A model generated the notes under the pieces. That model did no database searches and was not told the DNA's origin. It saw only the letters and a program-made list of their open reading frames with translations. Both the position numbers and the translations under genes were made by a program. Of a stretch of DNA of 64,000 nucleotides, positions 1 to 11,207 are shown in pieces (the first letter of the stretch is position 1; every line of letters begins with the position of its first letter). Source of the DNA: Gonocerus acuteangulatus (taxonomy: Eukaryota; Arthropoda; Insecta; Hemiptera; Coreidae); NCBI GenBank assembly GCA_946811695.1, contig OX328123.1, positions 18,806,610-18,870,609 on the forward strand. The letters run 5' to 3'.

Positions 1-603
1 TATGTAAAGTTATGAGAGGCTCAAAAATACCTCTCCTTTTTCTTTACTTCCTTTCATTGCACCATTCGACATTTTATTAGTAATTGGGCGTGGAAAATCT
101 TACGACGTCATTTTCGAGGCAATATCTATAGCGAAGAAATGGAACGAACTAATTTTTTTAAGGGATTTTCAGACACATGCTAATATATCTCGAAACCTGT
201 TTGGAAAGCTATCCGAATGGCAATTTGGGCAACAAATTTCATTCTTTTTTTATTAGTTTCTAACCATTTTCGATTGGATAAAACTAGTTTTTCTAACTAA
301 TTTTCAGCTTGGTTACTCAGAAACGACGGATTTAGCGAAAAATTCCTTCATCAGTTATCTAAACTGAGATATTGAAATGGAGATAGTTTGGCCAACAATT
401 ACATGTTGGTTTGTACAACTGTAGACTGTGCAACGTTCCACTAAAATTAAACACCTACTTACAGACTGCAGGGAAAGAGAAAACATTGACTTACCACATC
501 ATTTACACCAACTACTCACCCACGTTCATAATATACTAAAATATCTGAAACTTAAAAATACATTTCCACTTTTTTAATACGGTATAATTTATTTAACATT
601 AAA

Positions 604-605
<2 letters not shown>

Positions 606-664
<59 letters not shown>
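606..664. repeat. (TA)n microsatellite
   Basis: About 58 bp of uninterrupted TA. It directly abuts the left end of the short inverted-repeat element at 665. Confidence 0.95.
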
Positions 665-667
<3 letters not shown>

Positions 668-872
668 GAAGGTTTTGTACCTTTGACCACTTTGCAAAAT
701 TGAATTTTTTTTAGCTGGAATATTAATGCTAAATCCATTTTTTTTATTTTATTGTAATAAGTATTCTATTGTTTATCATATTTAATTTTTTCAAGGTTCT
801 AGCTTTACATTTAATATTTTTTATTAATTTAAAAAAAAAATAATCGTACAGTGGTCAAAGGTACAACCTTTG
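665..872. mobile_element. Short inverted-repeat element related to 879-1872
   Basis: The left end reads GGTTTTGTACCTTTGACCAC and the right end is GTGGTCAAAGGTACAACC, which is its near reverse complement. No coding content lies between them. The end sequence is a variant of the terminal repeats of the adjacent longer element, so this looks like a MITE of the same family sitting next to it. A further internal copy of the motif is at about 1809-1828. Confidence 0.5.
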
Positions 873-878
873 ACCATG

Positions 879-1872
879 GGGTGTTGTACCTCTGACCACC
901 TAAAAACAACACAGCAGTGCAGAATAAAAATTGTATTCCGTAATATTGTAATTAATTGTAAGTTTAATGAGTACAAAAGAAGGATGTAAACATAATAAAA
1001 AAGCTATTATTGATTTTATGTTATGCTTAAAATGCTGAAAAATCCAGTCCAATCGATAAATGTTTTAACTGTCAAGCAGATCCACTAGCAATAGTAGGGT
1101 ATGGAAGTTTAGCCACAATGTCTTCAACATCAATATCATACAAATTTTCATCTTCTCTCGTAAACTTGCCACTTAAGGTTTGTTTTTTCAAATATTGGAT
1201 CTTAAACATTGGACATTTAATACCACAGATCTCTGCGACTAAATATGTAATAGTCTTTTACTTTTATTTTTAACAAGTATAAAATTTCCTTTTTCCAAAT
1301 CATACTTTCAAATTTTTGCTGGTTATTGACTTCACTCACGACATTTATCAGACAGATCAACGTCACTTTCTCCTGAAGAAATTTCGGTGTCAGTATCGGA
1401 ATCTGAATTGTCATTAGAATAATTTTCTTTTTATTTACCACTTTTTTTAGGAAGGGGTTTATTTGTATGTGGTGTCTTACTCTTAGGGTGATGCTTTTGT
1501 TTTTGTTTTTTCACCTTCAATAATTAGCTTTTCAGGAATATCTGTCAGGATACGAGGCCGTTCCCTTTAGGCCGACCCCTATTTGACATTTTCCTTGCCT
1601 CCGCTTTTCGATGAGGTCTTACAACTTCAAGTGGAACGATAAGGGGCGATAGGTTCGAACTGCTACACTGAGGATTAATAAAGCCAGTTTATACTTATTT
1701 AATTTCTTATTTTTTAAATTCTTTGAACAATTAAAGCAACCAATATGATTTTTTTTTTAAATTTGTGGCAGAAGAACATAAAAGTTGAATTATGTAAAAA
1801 TCACTCAGGTGTTTTGTACCTTTGACCAGGTCAAAGTAACAACAACTAGTCGTGGTCAGAGGTACAACACCC
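879..1872 (-). mobile_element. DNA transposon relic with perfect 21-bp TIRs
   Basis: The left end (879-899) and right end (1852-1872) are perfect 21-bp inverted repeats beginning GGGTGTTGTACC. The minus strand between about 1050 and 1650 holds broken coding sequence. It includes a lysine-rich stretch, an acidic/serine segment (DSDTEISSGESD) and a short tail. This resembles the C-terminal region of DDE transposases of the pogo/jerky type, but stops and frameshifts break it. The family assignment is an inference from composition and spacing. The perfect terminal repeats are seen directly. Confidence 0.6.
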
Positions 1873-2488
1873 TGGTAGTGCAAATTAAAAAGCATGTTAA
1901 AAATTTTGGGGTATTATAAATATATATATTATTCATTTCTAATGTTTTAGATTAGTTTTTGATTATTAAATTTTATTATTCTATAAATTATCTTGGCATT
2001 ATGTATTGTTTTTTGTTTATTTATGTATCTCATGTTTATATGGTTTTGTTCGCAAATTGACTAAAACATCTAAATCGCCTCGTTGTGAACTGTCAATAAA
2101 TACATAAATCAAATATTGGTTCCGTTTCAAGTTTACTGCAAAAAGAGCCAGAAAAGTTATTTTATTTTTCTAATTTCGAAGTTATTCCAGCAAGGAATGT
2201 GATCTAGATTAAGGTAACATTGAAATAATTTAGCTCGGACTACTTGGAGGGAAGGAAAAAAAAAACTGTTTTCTTTATGAAGATGATTTAAGGGTTAGGG
2301 TTGCCTATTTTGCGTAATTGAATGTGTTTATTCCATTTATCTGATTTGTACATTCGATGTCAATGAACTGAATAATAATAATAATATTGACTATTATTTC
2401 TTAAACTATCGATTCAATGTACCTAATTTCTTTGGGAACTAACATACTACAAAATAAAAGTATACAAATTCAAGCACTTCTACTTAGT

Positions 2489-2526
<38 letters not shown>

Positions 2527-2738
2527 TCAGGTTTCAGAATCAAAGATACTTAGCAGTTCCTCTACATAATTATTTTGTCGCACTAATTGTCTATTTCGAA
2601 CCGAATTATTGGTTTGAGTATTATTGCTCATAAGAATGTCTTAGTATTGTCTTCTGCTGTACTGACTGTTCAAACCAACGTTTTAAATGTATAAAAATAT
2701 TTAAAAATACATCAAACATTAATTTATTTTTGTTGCAG

Positions 2739-2849
2739 TGCCTTAATGTGCTCGTCCAACACGGGACTTCTCCTGACTACTCGGAAGAAGCTAGAATATA
2801 TGGGAGGTTTCATGGCTGCACTTGTAGAATATCAGATCCTACCAATAGA
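2739..2849 (+). CDS. Exon: end of an ankyrin-repeat region, espin/forked-like gene
   Basis: The exon encodes 37 residues in phase 0, starting CLNVLVQHGTSPDY and ending ISDPTNR. The acceptor is TTGTTGCAG and the donor is GTAAGA. CLNVLVQHGTSPD matches the second helix and loop of an ankyrin repeat, so this is read as the tail of an ankyrin array encoded upstream of the window. A second frame is also open across the exon, but it meets a stop after splicing to 8127. The chosen frame joins the next exon cleanly at phase 0. In espin/forked proteins the ankyrin array occupies the N-terminus and precedes proline-rich actin-regulatory segments, which matches what follows here. Ankyrin plus proline-rich proteins such as Shank are alternatives. 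Confidence 0.65.
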
Positions 2850-3046
2850 GTAAGATTATTCATATTTTTCTTTAATACACTAAATCCCCCGAACGTATTG
2901 TAATGTTCCACGAAAACGTAAAATAACAATTAAGCCAGAAATTAAAAAAGTAACGAATATGTACTATGTGATTTGAAAAATAAAGGGACAAACATAAACA
3001 TATAATATTAAATTAAAAACAAAAACTGGAAGAATAATACACACAC

Positions 3047-3100
3047 ATGTATGTATATATATATATATATATATACACATATATATATATATATATACAC

Positions 3101-3146
<46 letters not shown>

Positions 3147-3176
3147 GTATATATATATATATATATATACGTATAT

Positions 3177-3233
<57 letters not shown>

Positions 3234-3240
3234 TATATTT
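3047..3240. repeat. (TA)n-rich microsatellite
   Basis: About 190 bp of TA with occasional CA and CG interruptions. It is open in several frames as Tyr-Ile repeats, which are not genes. Confidence 0.95.
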
Positions 3241-3304
3241 AAGTTTTGAAAATATGACCTTTTGTTTTAGTCAAATCCCAACCACTGCTTGGTTTCTTAT
3301 CACT

Positions 3305-4133
3305 AGGGACCGGATTCTTAGGTTTTCGCCTATTTTTTCCTTTCTCCTAAACATGATAATGATCGGTTTTTTATATGATTCGCGTCTTGATTCATGCAAA
3401 TTTCGAAGAACCTAAAAAAACCTATTCAGGATGATATCACCTAAAATCACCTAAATAAGGATGAAATGACCTAGACAGACCTAATCATTAAAATAGAAAA
3501 TACAATTTAATGAACTCATTTCCTCGATCAAAACATTTTCTTAAAAGCATCTTCCAGACTTTCACGGAAATTCTACTAGGAGTATCGCTTCCACCAGAAC
3601 CCATTTTAACAGGATGGGGAAACAATAAAAACAGTTGTTGAGGCTTTGAATATGAATGAAGCAGCTGCCATTTCTAAGGCTTCGATGTTCCTCCAGAGCA
3701 ACGAGATTCGTGGTGCGCTCGCATTCCTAGAAGCACATTTCTTGGATCTTCCAAATCTTATCGGAAAATTAGTATCGTCAACACTGGAGCTACAAGATGC
3801 GATGAAATACTCCCCTATGACGCATTGTGACGTAAAGGGGCGCATCTTTATCTTTCTCCGCTTTTAAGAAAGTTCTCTTAGACAACAGGAAGAATTTCAC
3901 CATCGAAATCCTGGGCACCTATATGGTAGTTTACCGTAACAAGGGGTAATACCTATTTTAGTTTAATATATTTTCCCTTTGAAATTTTTCCAAGACTGTT
4001 TGAACCTATTGAAACATTTTTATCGCCTAAAAAAAACCTAAAATGGATTTTGAAATAAAAACCTAAAAAGATCTATTATGGCTGTTGCAAAAACCTAATT
4101 GGATGCTTATTTTATCCTAAAAATCCGGTCCCT
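3305..4133 (+). mobile_element. hAT-like transposon relic
   Basis: The ends are inverted repeats beginning AGGGACCGGAT, about 18 bp with one mismatch. Inside, on the + strand from about 3560, a broken reading frame gives FTEILLGVSLPPEPILTGWG. After a frameshift, 3646-3807 gives NMNEAAAISKASMFLQSN and a segment ending LELQDAMKY. These pieces resemble the C-terminal part of zinc-finger hAT-type transposases, where an LPPEPVLTRW-like motif is common. Stops and frameshifts make it inactive. No clear 8-bp target duplication is visible, so the boundaries could be slightly off. Confidence 0.55.
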
Positions 4134-4689
4134 TCTTCATATCACCTCCACTTCTTGACATCAATCAATATTTATTTGAACCAATCAACGTATGTATTTT
4201 ATAAAAGTTGTTAAGGGCGGAGTGTTGTAATGTTGAATATTGATTTCTCCTACCGAAGAGGTTGGTAGACTAGAGAATGTAGAGTGCAGGGACCGGACAG
4301 TGGCCTGCCATCATGAATAGATAGGTTCTTGGTAGTGGACAATGCTTCTGATGACAATGACTAGCGGCTCTTTAGATCTATCACACCTTCCTAGTAAACC
4401 TCTTCATAGGATTACTATCTATGAGGATACACAATAATTCCATGAAGGTGCCTTTACATAATGAGGAATATCTCAAGGTTTGGGCTGCAGAGTCGTACCT
4501 CTTCGTGTATGGTGGCTTTCTTGGAGTCACAGTTGAACTGTACAGTTCATCGAAGTAGAATGATAAAACCAATAGATTAACTGTACAGACCACTGAGGGC
4601 GGGACTGTGCAAGCCAAAAATATAATAATAATAATAATAATATAAAAAAGAAAAAATAATAATAATAAAAAAATTCTGCTTACGATAAC

Positions 4690-4880
4690 CTTTTTTTTCT
4701 TCGTTTTTTTGTGTGGGTTTAATGGCGTATCAACAATGTTGCTATTAAAGCCGGGCTATTTACAGGTTGTCACCCTTTTATAATGCCAACAGCACCTGGT
4801 CGGGCGCCCATTTAGGTACTGGCACGTCCGACGTTGGTTATCGGCTAAGGCCGTTGGCACGGCAGACTTGTAATGAAATT
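4690..4880 (-). repeat. SINE-like repeat, family D
   Basis: After a T-rich tract the sequence reads TTTAATGGCGTATCAACAAT, then a segment with ATAATGCCAACAGCACC and GGTACTGGCACGTCCGACGTTGG. A related copy lies at 44838-45035. The T-rich start implies minus orientation, as in the other SINE families here. No tRNA-like head is recognisable. Confidence 0.55.
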
Positions 4881-6810
4881 GATGGAAATTGACCCTGTTC
4901 CGACCAAAGATTCAGTTATTTAAAAACGTAATGATTTGGGAAGTACTCATAGAAAATAATTCGAAAAGGTGAATGGTTCTAAAAATTCAGGAGCAGGAAC
5001 TGACGATATTTACATACCAAAGCTTTGGTATTTTAACTTGTTGAGGAAAGCTTATTATTTTTATTACGCCATGCTTCACAATCATTGGGTCTACTATAAC
5101 TGGAGTGTGTGTGCTGGACCCGTTCAGTACAAACCTTGGTGCCGGACTGTGCAGTCTCTGCCTTGAGATTCAAGGTAAACGTAAATGGGCACCTTAAAGA
5201 ATCGGGAATCGCCTCTTCATTGCGGATGTTTAAAAGTAAACAAAACTTTCCGAAGTGCGACCCATTCATCTTGGCGTATTTTCTTATAATGTTTACCCAC
5301 TAATGTGGTTTTGTATGCTCAGAACACACTCTTAATATTTTGATTTTACAAACTCTACAGACTTCTTCGACCACTTCTAAGCCCCAAATCTAAACTGTCA
5401 ATTAATAACAAACTGCCCATAGACAAGACCATTATACAACCAGACCGAACATAAGGTATTAAATTGTGGGGAGCAGCGAAATCATCAAATATCAATTTAA
5501 TAGAACGTTTCCAATCAAATGCCCTCCTTGATGCAGCTCACTTTGGAAAAAAAGTGCACGATGTTTCCCATTGATGGCGAAATATTCAGAATTTATATTC
5601 TAAGCCTTACGAGTCATACAAGAAAAAACAATAATTCGAAAAATGCTCAGAAACGCACTTTCTGAAAGCCGGACTAGTTTCGTTTTTAAGACTTTTAATA
5701 AATTAATTTTACTGTAAAACGAATCTTTAAAAAACAACGAGAAAATCAGTGATAAACACGTTCAAAAGAACGAATCTAACACTTTCGAAATTTGAATCAC
5801 TAATTATTTCTAAGATCGCCCCAGTGTGTGAGCACTTCTTTTGAACCATACTACCTTCCGTTCGAATGAAGCCTAAAGAAAAATCGTAAATTAAAAAATA
5901 TAATTACTTCGAGAAAAATTATTAACGGAGTTTTTCGTGTAGACACGAGTTTTGATAAGATAAAGACTATTTGAACCGCAGAATATTACCGTAATCGTGC
6001 CAAGGTTAGAAGAAAAATGTTTTGACAAGTCGAAAAATTAATACAGCCACCATTAAATATTGTCTCTGCGTAGTATTGTAAACGGTGGAAAATTTAACTG
6101 TTTGATTTTCTACTTCTTAACACCTGATGGACGTAGGATGTAAGGAAAAGGACTTAGTTTCGTTTGGATAGGAACATTTATAGGGCTCAGAAGATACATT
6201 TTTTTTATTTATTAGTAAATTAATTAAAATTGTTCAGAGACATCAAACTTTTAAAATACGGGCAAATAATTTTTTATTTAATTATTCACGGACACCCGCT
6301 ACAAAGGCGATTCGCTCAGTAAAATCATTGAACATACCTACAATGGGAAAATAATAATAATAATTAATGTTGGATCTTGTTACAGAGAATTAAAATTACA
6401 TTAGTTGTAATATTTTTTATCTTTGTGCACCGATCGTTATGTCGAGAAATATAGAAATTCAGCCTGACGCGGTAAATTTAACTTCCATCGATATGGCAAC
6501 TTCTTTAACGGAGAAAAAATAAATAAAGAAAGAAAGAAGAGCACTTTTAGTGGGTCTCTTCCCTCCCTTAAGAAAGAAACACCGCTTATGACGTCATCCC
6601 AAAGATACAATGCGGAAGCGGGATTCACCTGAGTCACCACTCTAGTGCCCAAACAGTTCCTCCAGGAGCACTCAGCTTAGGAAAAGGAAATTTTCTCTCC
6701 CCAGCATGGTACCGCCCAGTAGAGGATATATCCAGATTTTACGGGCCGCTTGGGCACCGTCCTAAAATCTGACACCATAGCTTTTTTTTTTAATTTATTT
6801 TTTTATTTCG

Positions 6811-6985
6811 GAGACCGTGAGTGCTAAAGCGTATGCAAGGTTGACTAAGGTCGTGGGTTCGATTCCCACTAGGGGCGGTGGCTTTTCTTTGAAATAAAGA
6901 GAAGGTATCAGCCCTTTCCTGGCTAGAAAAGGGTGGTAACTTATAGATAACCCGTCCTAAAATTCTGTGTCAATAATAAATGGAC
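6811..6985 (+). repeat. tRNA-derived SINE, family C
   Basis: The head reads GGAGACCGTGAGTGCTAAAG and contains a B-box-like GGTTCGATTCCCACTAGG. The body contains GGTAACTTATAGATAACCCG and the tail is AAATGGACACTAAAATTT. The same family recurs at 15800, 40865, 44310, 44575, 55118, 56885, 58797 and 59556. The head is a degraded tRNA fused to an unrelated body, so it is not a tRNA gene. Confidence 0.8.
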
Positions 6986-7277
6986 ACTAAAATTTAAATA
7001 AATATTTTTTTAATTATTTTTATGTTATTATTTATAAATGGGATCAAAAGCAACCATTTTCCTTTAAAATCAACTACTTACAATATAATCAGAACTTTAA
7101 TTATGAAAGCGTTTATTATTATAAATGATCTGACTGAACAGTTCTGTAGCCAACTTTTATATTAAAGATCTATATAAATGTCCTCTCCAAAAAAAAACTT
7201 TGTCAATGTTTTGTTAGAATAGTTTTATGAAGATATGCTCAGAAGGACTTTACCACAAAAGTTGCCAAAAGAACTTA

Positions 7278-7410
7278 TTAATAAAAGCCATCTTCAGGGC
7301 TGTAAAAACATATATGGTGTAACAATCGTAAGGACAGAAACAATAACAAAAACAATAAAAAAAAAAGGCTAGAAACATTAACATAAATATGAGTACCTAT
7401 ATGCTTGAAA

Positions 7411-7459
<49 letters not shown>

Positions 7460-7460
7460 T

Positions 7461-7513
<53 letters not shown>

Positions 7514-7617
7514 ATAATAATAGCAATATAAATAAATATAACTGTATAGTGACATACCTATTGCTAGAAACATTAACATAAATATGAGTACCTATATGCT
7601 TGAAAATACAAATATAA

Positions 7618-7682
<65 letters not shown>

Positions 7683-7870
7683 GTATAATAATAGCAATAT
7701 AAATAAATATACATGTATATGGTATCCAAGCGAATACACTGTCCTTACGATTGTTACACCATATATGTTTTTACAGCCCTGAAGATGGCTTGTATAGCAA
7801 GCCGAAACGTTGGCGGCAATAAATATACATTTTAGCATATAAAATGTGTTTTATTGAATAAGAACACTGA
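7278..7870. mobile_element. Penelope-like terminal repeats in inverted arrangement
   Basis: About 45 bp at 7291-7335 is repeated in inverse orientation at 7741-7790, giving head-to-head copies around a TA-rich core. The core itself contains a direct duplication: 7367-7510 and 7562-7690 both start GCTAGAAACATTAACATAAA and run into TA arrays and AGTATAATAATAGCAATAT. The right copy continues into a hammerhead-like core at 7779-7808. Inverted terminal-repeat segments with hammerhead motifs are known for Penelope-like retroelements; assignment here is by that motif. Confidence 0.5.
7779..7808 (+). ncRNA. Hammerhead-ribozyme-like core (Penelope type)
   Basis: CTGAAGA (7779-7785) is followed by a perfect 6-bp stem, GGCTTG (7787-7792) with CAAGCC (7798-7803), a 5-nt loop and GAAAC (7804-7808). 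This is the conserved C-U-G-A-N-G-A, stem II, G-A-A-A arrangement of hammerhead ribozymes, which are documented in Penelope-like elements. Stems I and III and the cleavage site could not be established by eye, so activity is unproven. Confidence 0.5.
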
Positions 7871-8126
7871 CCGAAACCCCGACGATCTACGCTTCCTACT
7901 TCTGAACGGTCGACCATATCTTCTCACTTATTAATAAAAGATCTATCATAAATGTTTGTGTATAAAATTATTCAAAATAATAATAAAAAAGTATAAGTTA
8001 GAACAGAAATATTTTCAGACTAGAATTTCTGAGTTATATTGGATCCTAGGTTTTAATTTTATTAATATTTTATCCACATCCACAAAGTCATATTTAAATT
8101 ACAAAAATTTCTTTAATATTTTACAG

Positions 8127-8397
8127 TGTTCTTATGCTGATTGTGTAAACTACCAGGAGCCCCGAGAGCCGTTCTATCTCCACACGAAGGAGAATGTTTA
8201 CATGACACCTGTAGATAGAATGGTAGGATCACAGGACCCTTTTTATCTACACAGGCCTGGCGAATCCCAGGGCTACCAACGCGTTAGACAGCTATTCGGG
8301 GGTGGCAAGCCTGCTCCGCCTCCACCGCCTCCTAGGGATGAGGTTCCTGCTGTTCCGCCTCCACCTCCTCCTCAGATTCAGCTAACAACGACAACAG
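8127..8397 (+). CDS. Exon: proline-rich segment of espin/forked-like gene
   Basis: The exon encodes about 90 residues, phase 0 in and phase 1 out. The acceptor is ATATTTTACAG and the donor is a weak GTTATT. It begins CSYADCVNYQEPREPFYLH and carries the duplicated motif PFYLH (PFYLHTKENVYM, then PFYLHRPGESQGYQRVRQLF). Two runs of six prolines follow (PAPPPPPPRDE and VPPPPPPQ), each a good profilin or SH3 ligand. Phase 1 joins exactly to the exon at 25746, giving VTVDVHKS. The open frame extends about 170 bp to the left of the acceptor, but that part is AT-rich intron. Exon status is well supported; the family name is moderate. Confidence 0.8.
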
Positions 8398-8791
8398 GTT
8401 ATTATTTATTTATTTTAATGTTAATTTAAAATCTGTACAATTTATATTAATTGTGCTCATCTAAATATACATGTCAATGAATAGTATATGGAAGGTGCCA
8501 ATCATTATTGTCGCTGTCTAATAAATGCTAACATTTTTATTACGGGTCCGAGAGGGACCTGGCTGCGATACCAATTCGGAATGAAACGTTAGGAAACAAG
8601 AATTTGCGAGATCTTTTATGAAGGGGATATTGAGATCGTTATGTAAGGTTTTGTTGGAGTCATAAAAGGGACAATTCTACAAAGACTTTGGATCGGAATG
8701 CTTGTATTTGTTGTATGTTTGATTGTTTCGCTGTTCCCCATAATTCAAGGCCAAACTGGTCTGATTACAGTTTTATATAGTGAGTTTGTTG

Positions 8792-9352
8792 CAGAGATGG
8801 GCATAATTTTATTTATAAATAAAAATACGAATTTATTCGTACTTTATACATTTGTGAATACGAATATAAATAAATTCGTACTTCATATATTTGTGAATAC
8901 GAATATAAATAAATTCGTATTCATAAGTGTGAATACGAATTTATTTTTATTCACATATATTAAATATAAAAATACAAATAAAATTTTATTCGCAAATTTT
9001 TCTGCGAATAAAAATAAATTCACAGAAAAAATTGTAAATAATCACAAAAAATGTGAATATTTACAAAAAATCAAGCGATTACAAAAAAAAAAATCACATT
9101 AAAATATACGAATAAAAATTTATTCACATTATAATTTGTGAATAAAAATTTATTCACAATAAAATTCGCAAATAAATCATGAATTTATTCGTATTAAGAT
9201 GATATTACGAAAGTTATTGAAGGTGATTTTTTTTTTTAAGGCATTTAACGTCAAGGTTATTAGCGCCTAGATTTTTTGTTTACCCCGAGTCCGCCGCGCC
9301 GCCGCGGGACCACCAGCCATGCTGCAGGGACACAGTTTGTCATCTGTACCTC

Positions 9353-9409
<57 letters not shown>

Positions 9410-9840
9410 CCTTCAATAACTTTTGTAATATCATCTTAATACGAGGAAATTCATAATTTATTTGCGAATTTTATTGTGAATAAATTTTTATTCACAAATT
9501 ATAATGTGAATAAATTTTTATTCGTATATTTTAATGTGATTTTTTATGTAATCGCTTGACTTTTTGTAAATATTCACATTTTTTGTGATTATTTACATTT
9601 TTTTCTGTGAATTTATTTTTATTCGCAGAAAAATTTGCGAATAAAATTTTATTTGTATTTTTATATTTAATATATGTGAATAAAAATAAATTCGTATTCA
9701 CACTTATGAATACGAATTTATTTATATTCTTATTCACAAGTATATGAAGTACGAATTTATTTATATTCGTATTCACAAATGTATATAAAGTACGAATAAA
9801 TTCATATTTTTATTTATAAATAAAATTATGCCCATCTCTG
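8792..9840. mobile_element. hAT-type fold-back element, 1049 bp
   Basis: The two ends, CAGAGATGGGCATAATTTTA and its reverse complement, begin arms of about 440 bp that are near-perfect inverted repeats. The element is flanked by the 8-bp direct duplication GTTTGTTG (8784-8791 and 9841-9848). Eight-base target duplications and CAGAGATGGGCA-like ends are typical of hAT elements. The arms are extremely AT-rich, built of GAATA/TAAAT motifs. The centre (9240-9406) is an unrelated segment with GC-rich sequence and a 50-base A tract. No transposase is present, so mobility would depend on an enzyme from elsewhere. Long AT-rich open frames in both arms are side products of the repeats. Confidence 0.85.
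9240..9406 (+). repeat. SINE-like insert in the loop of the fold-back element
   Basis: Between the inverted arms lies a segment with the motifs GGTTATTAGCGCCTAG and CCGCCGCGCCGCCGCGGG, ending in an A tract of about 50 bases. Its GC-rich centre and pure A tail differ sharply from the arms. It may be a retroposed insert or the original loop of the element. Confidence 0.4.
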
Positions 9841-10199
9841 GTTTGTTGTGTATACGGCATGTGGTTTCAAAGTACTGACCATGCCCGATGTTTCTATTAA
9901 TTATTAATATTTAAATTTAAAGAAGTATTAAAGATTACATAAAAATAATATTCATTGAAATAAGTGAAATTACAGAGCTTTTGGACTACACATGACGATA
10001 AGCCCAGACATAGAAATAGTGTACTTTGGGAGAAGATTCTTCTCCTATGCCTACCTTGCTGAATCTGGGATCAAACCCAAACCCAAATAGTGGTCCTCAA
10101 AACATGCTCCCCCCCCCCCACAAAAAAAAATAAAACTTCAAAAAGAGTAAGAAAATTGAATCTTATGATGAGGAAGCTTTTTGTTGTCTTCCTGGCAAA

Positions 10200-10355
10200 T
10201 TTTTTTTTCTTTTTTTTTTTTTCTTTTTTTTTTTTCTTTTTTTTTTCTTTTTTTTTTTATTTTCTTTTTTTTTTTTTACGGCGCATTGACATAATTCTTG
10301 GCCATTAGCGCCGACATCCAGGGTGCAGCTAGGAATTTTCTCAGCGAGCCCTTCC
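10200..10355 (-). repeat. SINE family A, tail part, with long T tract
   Basis: A T-rich tract (10200-10276, interrupted by single C and A) is followed by ACGGCGCATTGACATAATTC and ATTAGCGCCGACATCCAGGG, the 3' body of SINE family A in reverse. The copy stops after TTCTCAGCGAGCCC, before the tRNA-like head, so it is 5'-truncated. Confidence 0.75.
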
Positions 10356-10909
10356 TGGCAAATAATTGTATTTATTTACAGAGAGATTATTCTGTCTATT
10401 TACAGAACAGTCCAAAGCTTTCTTCTAACGTTTATTTAAAAATATAACAAAGCATTATTCTATTGTCCACATTTCATGCTTATACGGAATAGAAATGATT
10501 AGAATTATTGTTATAAAAGTTTCTGTGCTCTTCAGTCCATGGACGAGCAGCGATGACAGTTGTAACTTTATTCTTTTTATTTTTACACAAGCTATTGGTT
10601 TTATTTGCAATTTTGTTTTTGAGATTATTAAAAATTTAAATTATAATTGTTATTTAATACAGTAAAGCTATTTAGTAAAAATGTATTACATTTTGGACAT
10701 CATCTGCGATTTACTCTTTCATTTTTTAATGAAAATACAAAGCATACGTAAATTAACAGAAAAGAAATTAAAGTAAAAAACGTTAACAGAAAATATGGGA
10801 ACCTGAACACAAAAAAAAAATTATTCTATTAGTAAATAAATAGTCTTTTAGTAATTAAAAAAAGAAAAATCAGTTACAGTAGAATAAAAGATAAATTAAA
10901 GGCAAGGGA

Positions 10910-11204
10910 AACTAAATATAATATATATCAAATTAATTGTGCCATGTGTGAGATAGTGTACGTAGGAAAATCAGGTCAAATTTTTAAAAAGAGGATAAAA
11001 CAACATGTTAAAAATATAGATGAGGATTATGCTATAAAACATAAACACGCATTTGATTTTAAAATTCAGGATAAATAAAAGAACCTCATAAAAAGGAAAA
11101 TATAAACATTATCAAAAATAGGGGGAAAATAGTTAATAAAGAAATGGAAATAAAATATTTAAATAATACATTTTTCAATACAATAAACGATATACAGAAA
11201 TAAT
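10910..11204 (+). pseudogene. Penelope-like element relic: GIY-YIG endonuclease end
   Basis: A reading frame from about 10915 gives YNIYQINCAMCEIVYVGKSG followed by QIFKKRIKQHVKNIDEDY, then KHKHAFDF and a stop at 11078. The pattern of paired cysteines, VYVGKSG and KRIKQH matches the GIY-YIG nuclease domain that ends Penelope-like retroelements (usual form YIGQTGR...R..EH). A frameshift leads to a lysine-rich tail (NKEMEIKYLNNTFFN, NDIQK) and a stop near 11200. The reverse-transcriptase part is not seen, so this is a 5'-truncated dead copy. Confidence 0.7.
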
Positions 11205-11207
11205 AAC

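Larger units (their letters stand above)
1..2738. other. Intron or upstream sequence, no exon seen
   Basis: No coding exon is recognised before 2739. The stretch holds a (TA)n tract at about 606-664, two short DNA-transposon copies described separately (665-872 and 879-1872), and a pure T tract at about 2492-2520 just before the first exon. The exon at 2739 begins in phase 0, so earlier exons carrying the start codon and most ankyrin repeats should lie to the left of the window. Confidence 0.6.
2850..8126 (+). other. Intron between exons 2739-2849 and 8127-8397
   Basis: The 5.3-kb intron begins GTAAGA and ends TTTTACAG. It holds TA arrays, a hAT relic, two SINEs (about 4690-4880 and 6811-6985) and a Penelope-like segment at 7278-7870. 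The interval 5000-6430 shows no recognisable gene or repeat. Confidence 0.7.

Noticed and set aside
2740..2851. Second open frame across exon 2739-2849 (ALMCSSNTGLLL...)
   Set aside because: It leaves phase 2 at the donor and hits a stop soon after joining 8127; the chosen frame splices cleanly and looks ankyrin-like.
2964..3242. Open frames of Tyr-Ile repeats on both strands
   Set aside because: They are translations of (TA)n microsatellites. The same applies to frames at 7278-7838, 12580-12774, 41613-41958 and 49871-50074.
8698..9776. Asn/Lys/Phe-rich frames at 8698-9102 and 9531-9776
   Set aside because: They lie in the mirrored arms of the hAT fold-back and are nearly the same sequence read from each arm.
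10090..10308. Phe-rich open frame
   Set aside because: It is the poly-T tail of a reversed SINE.
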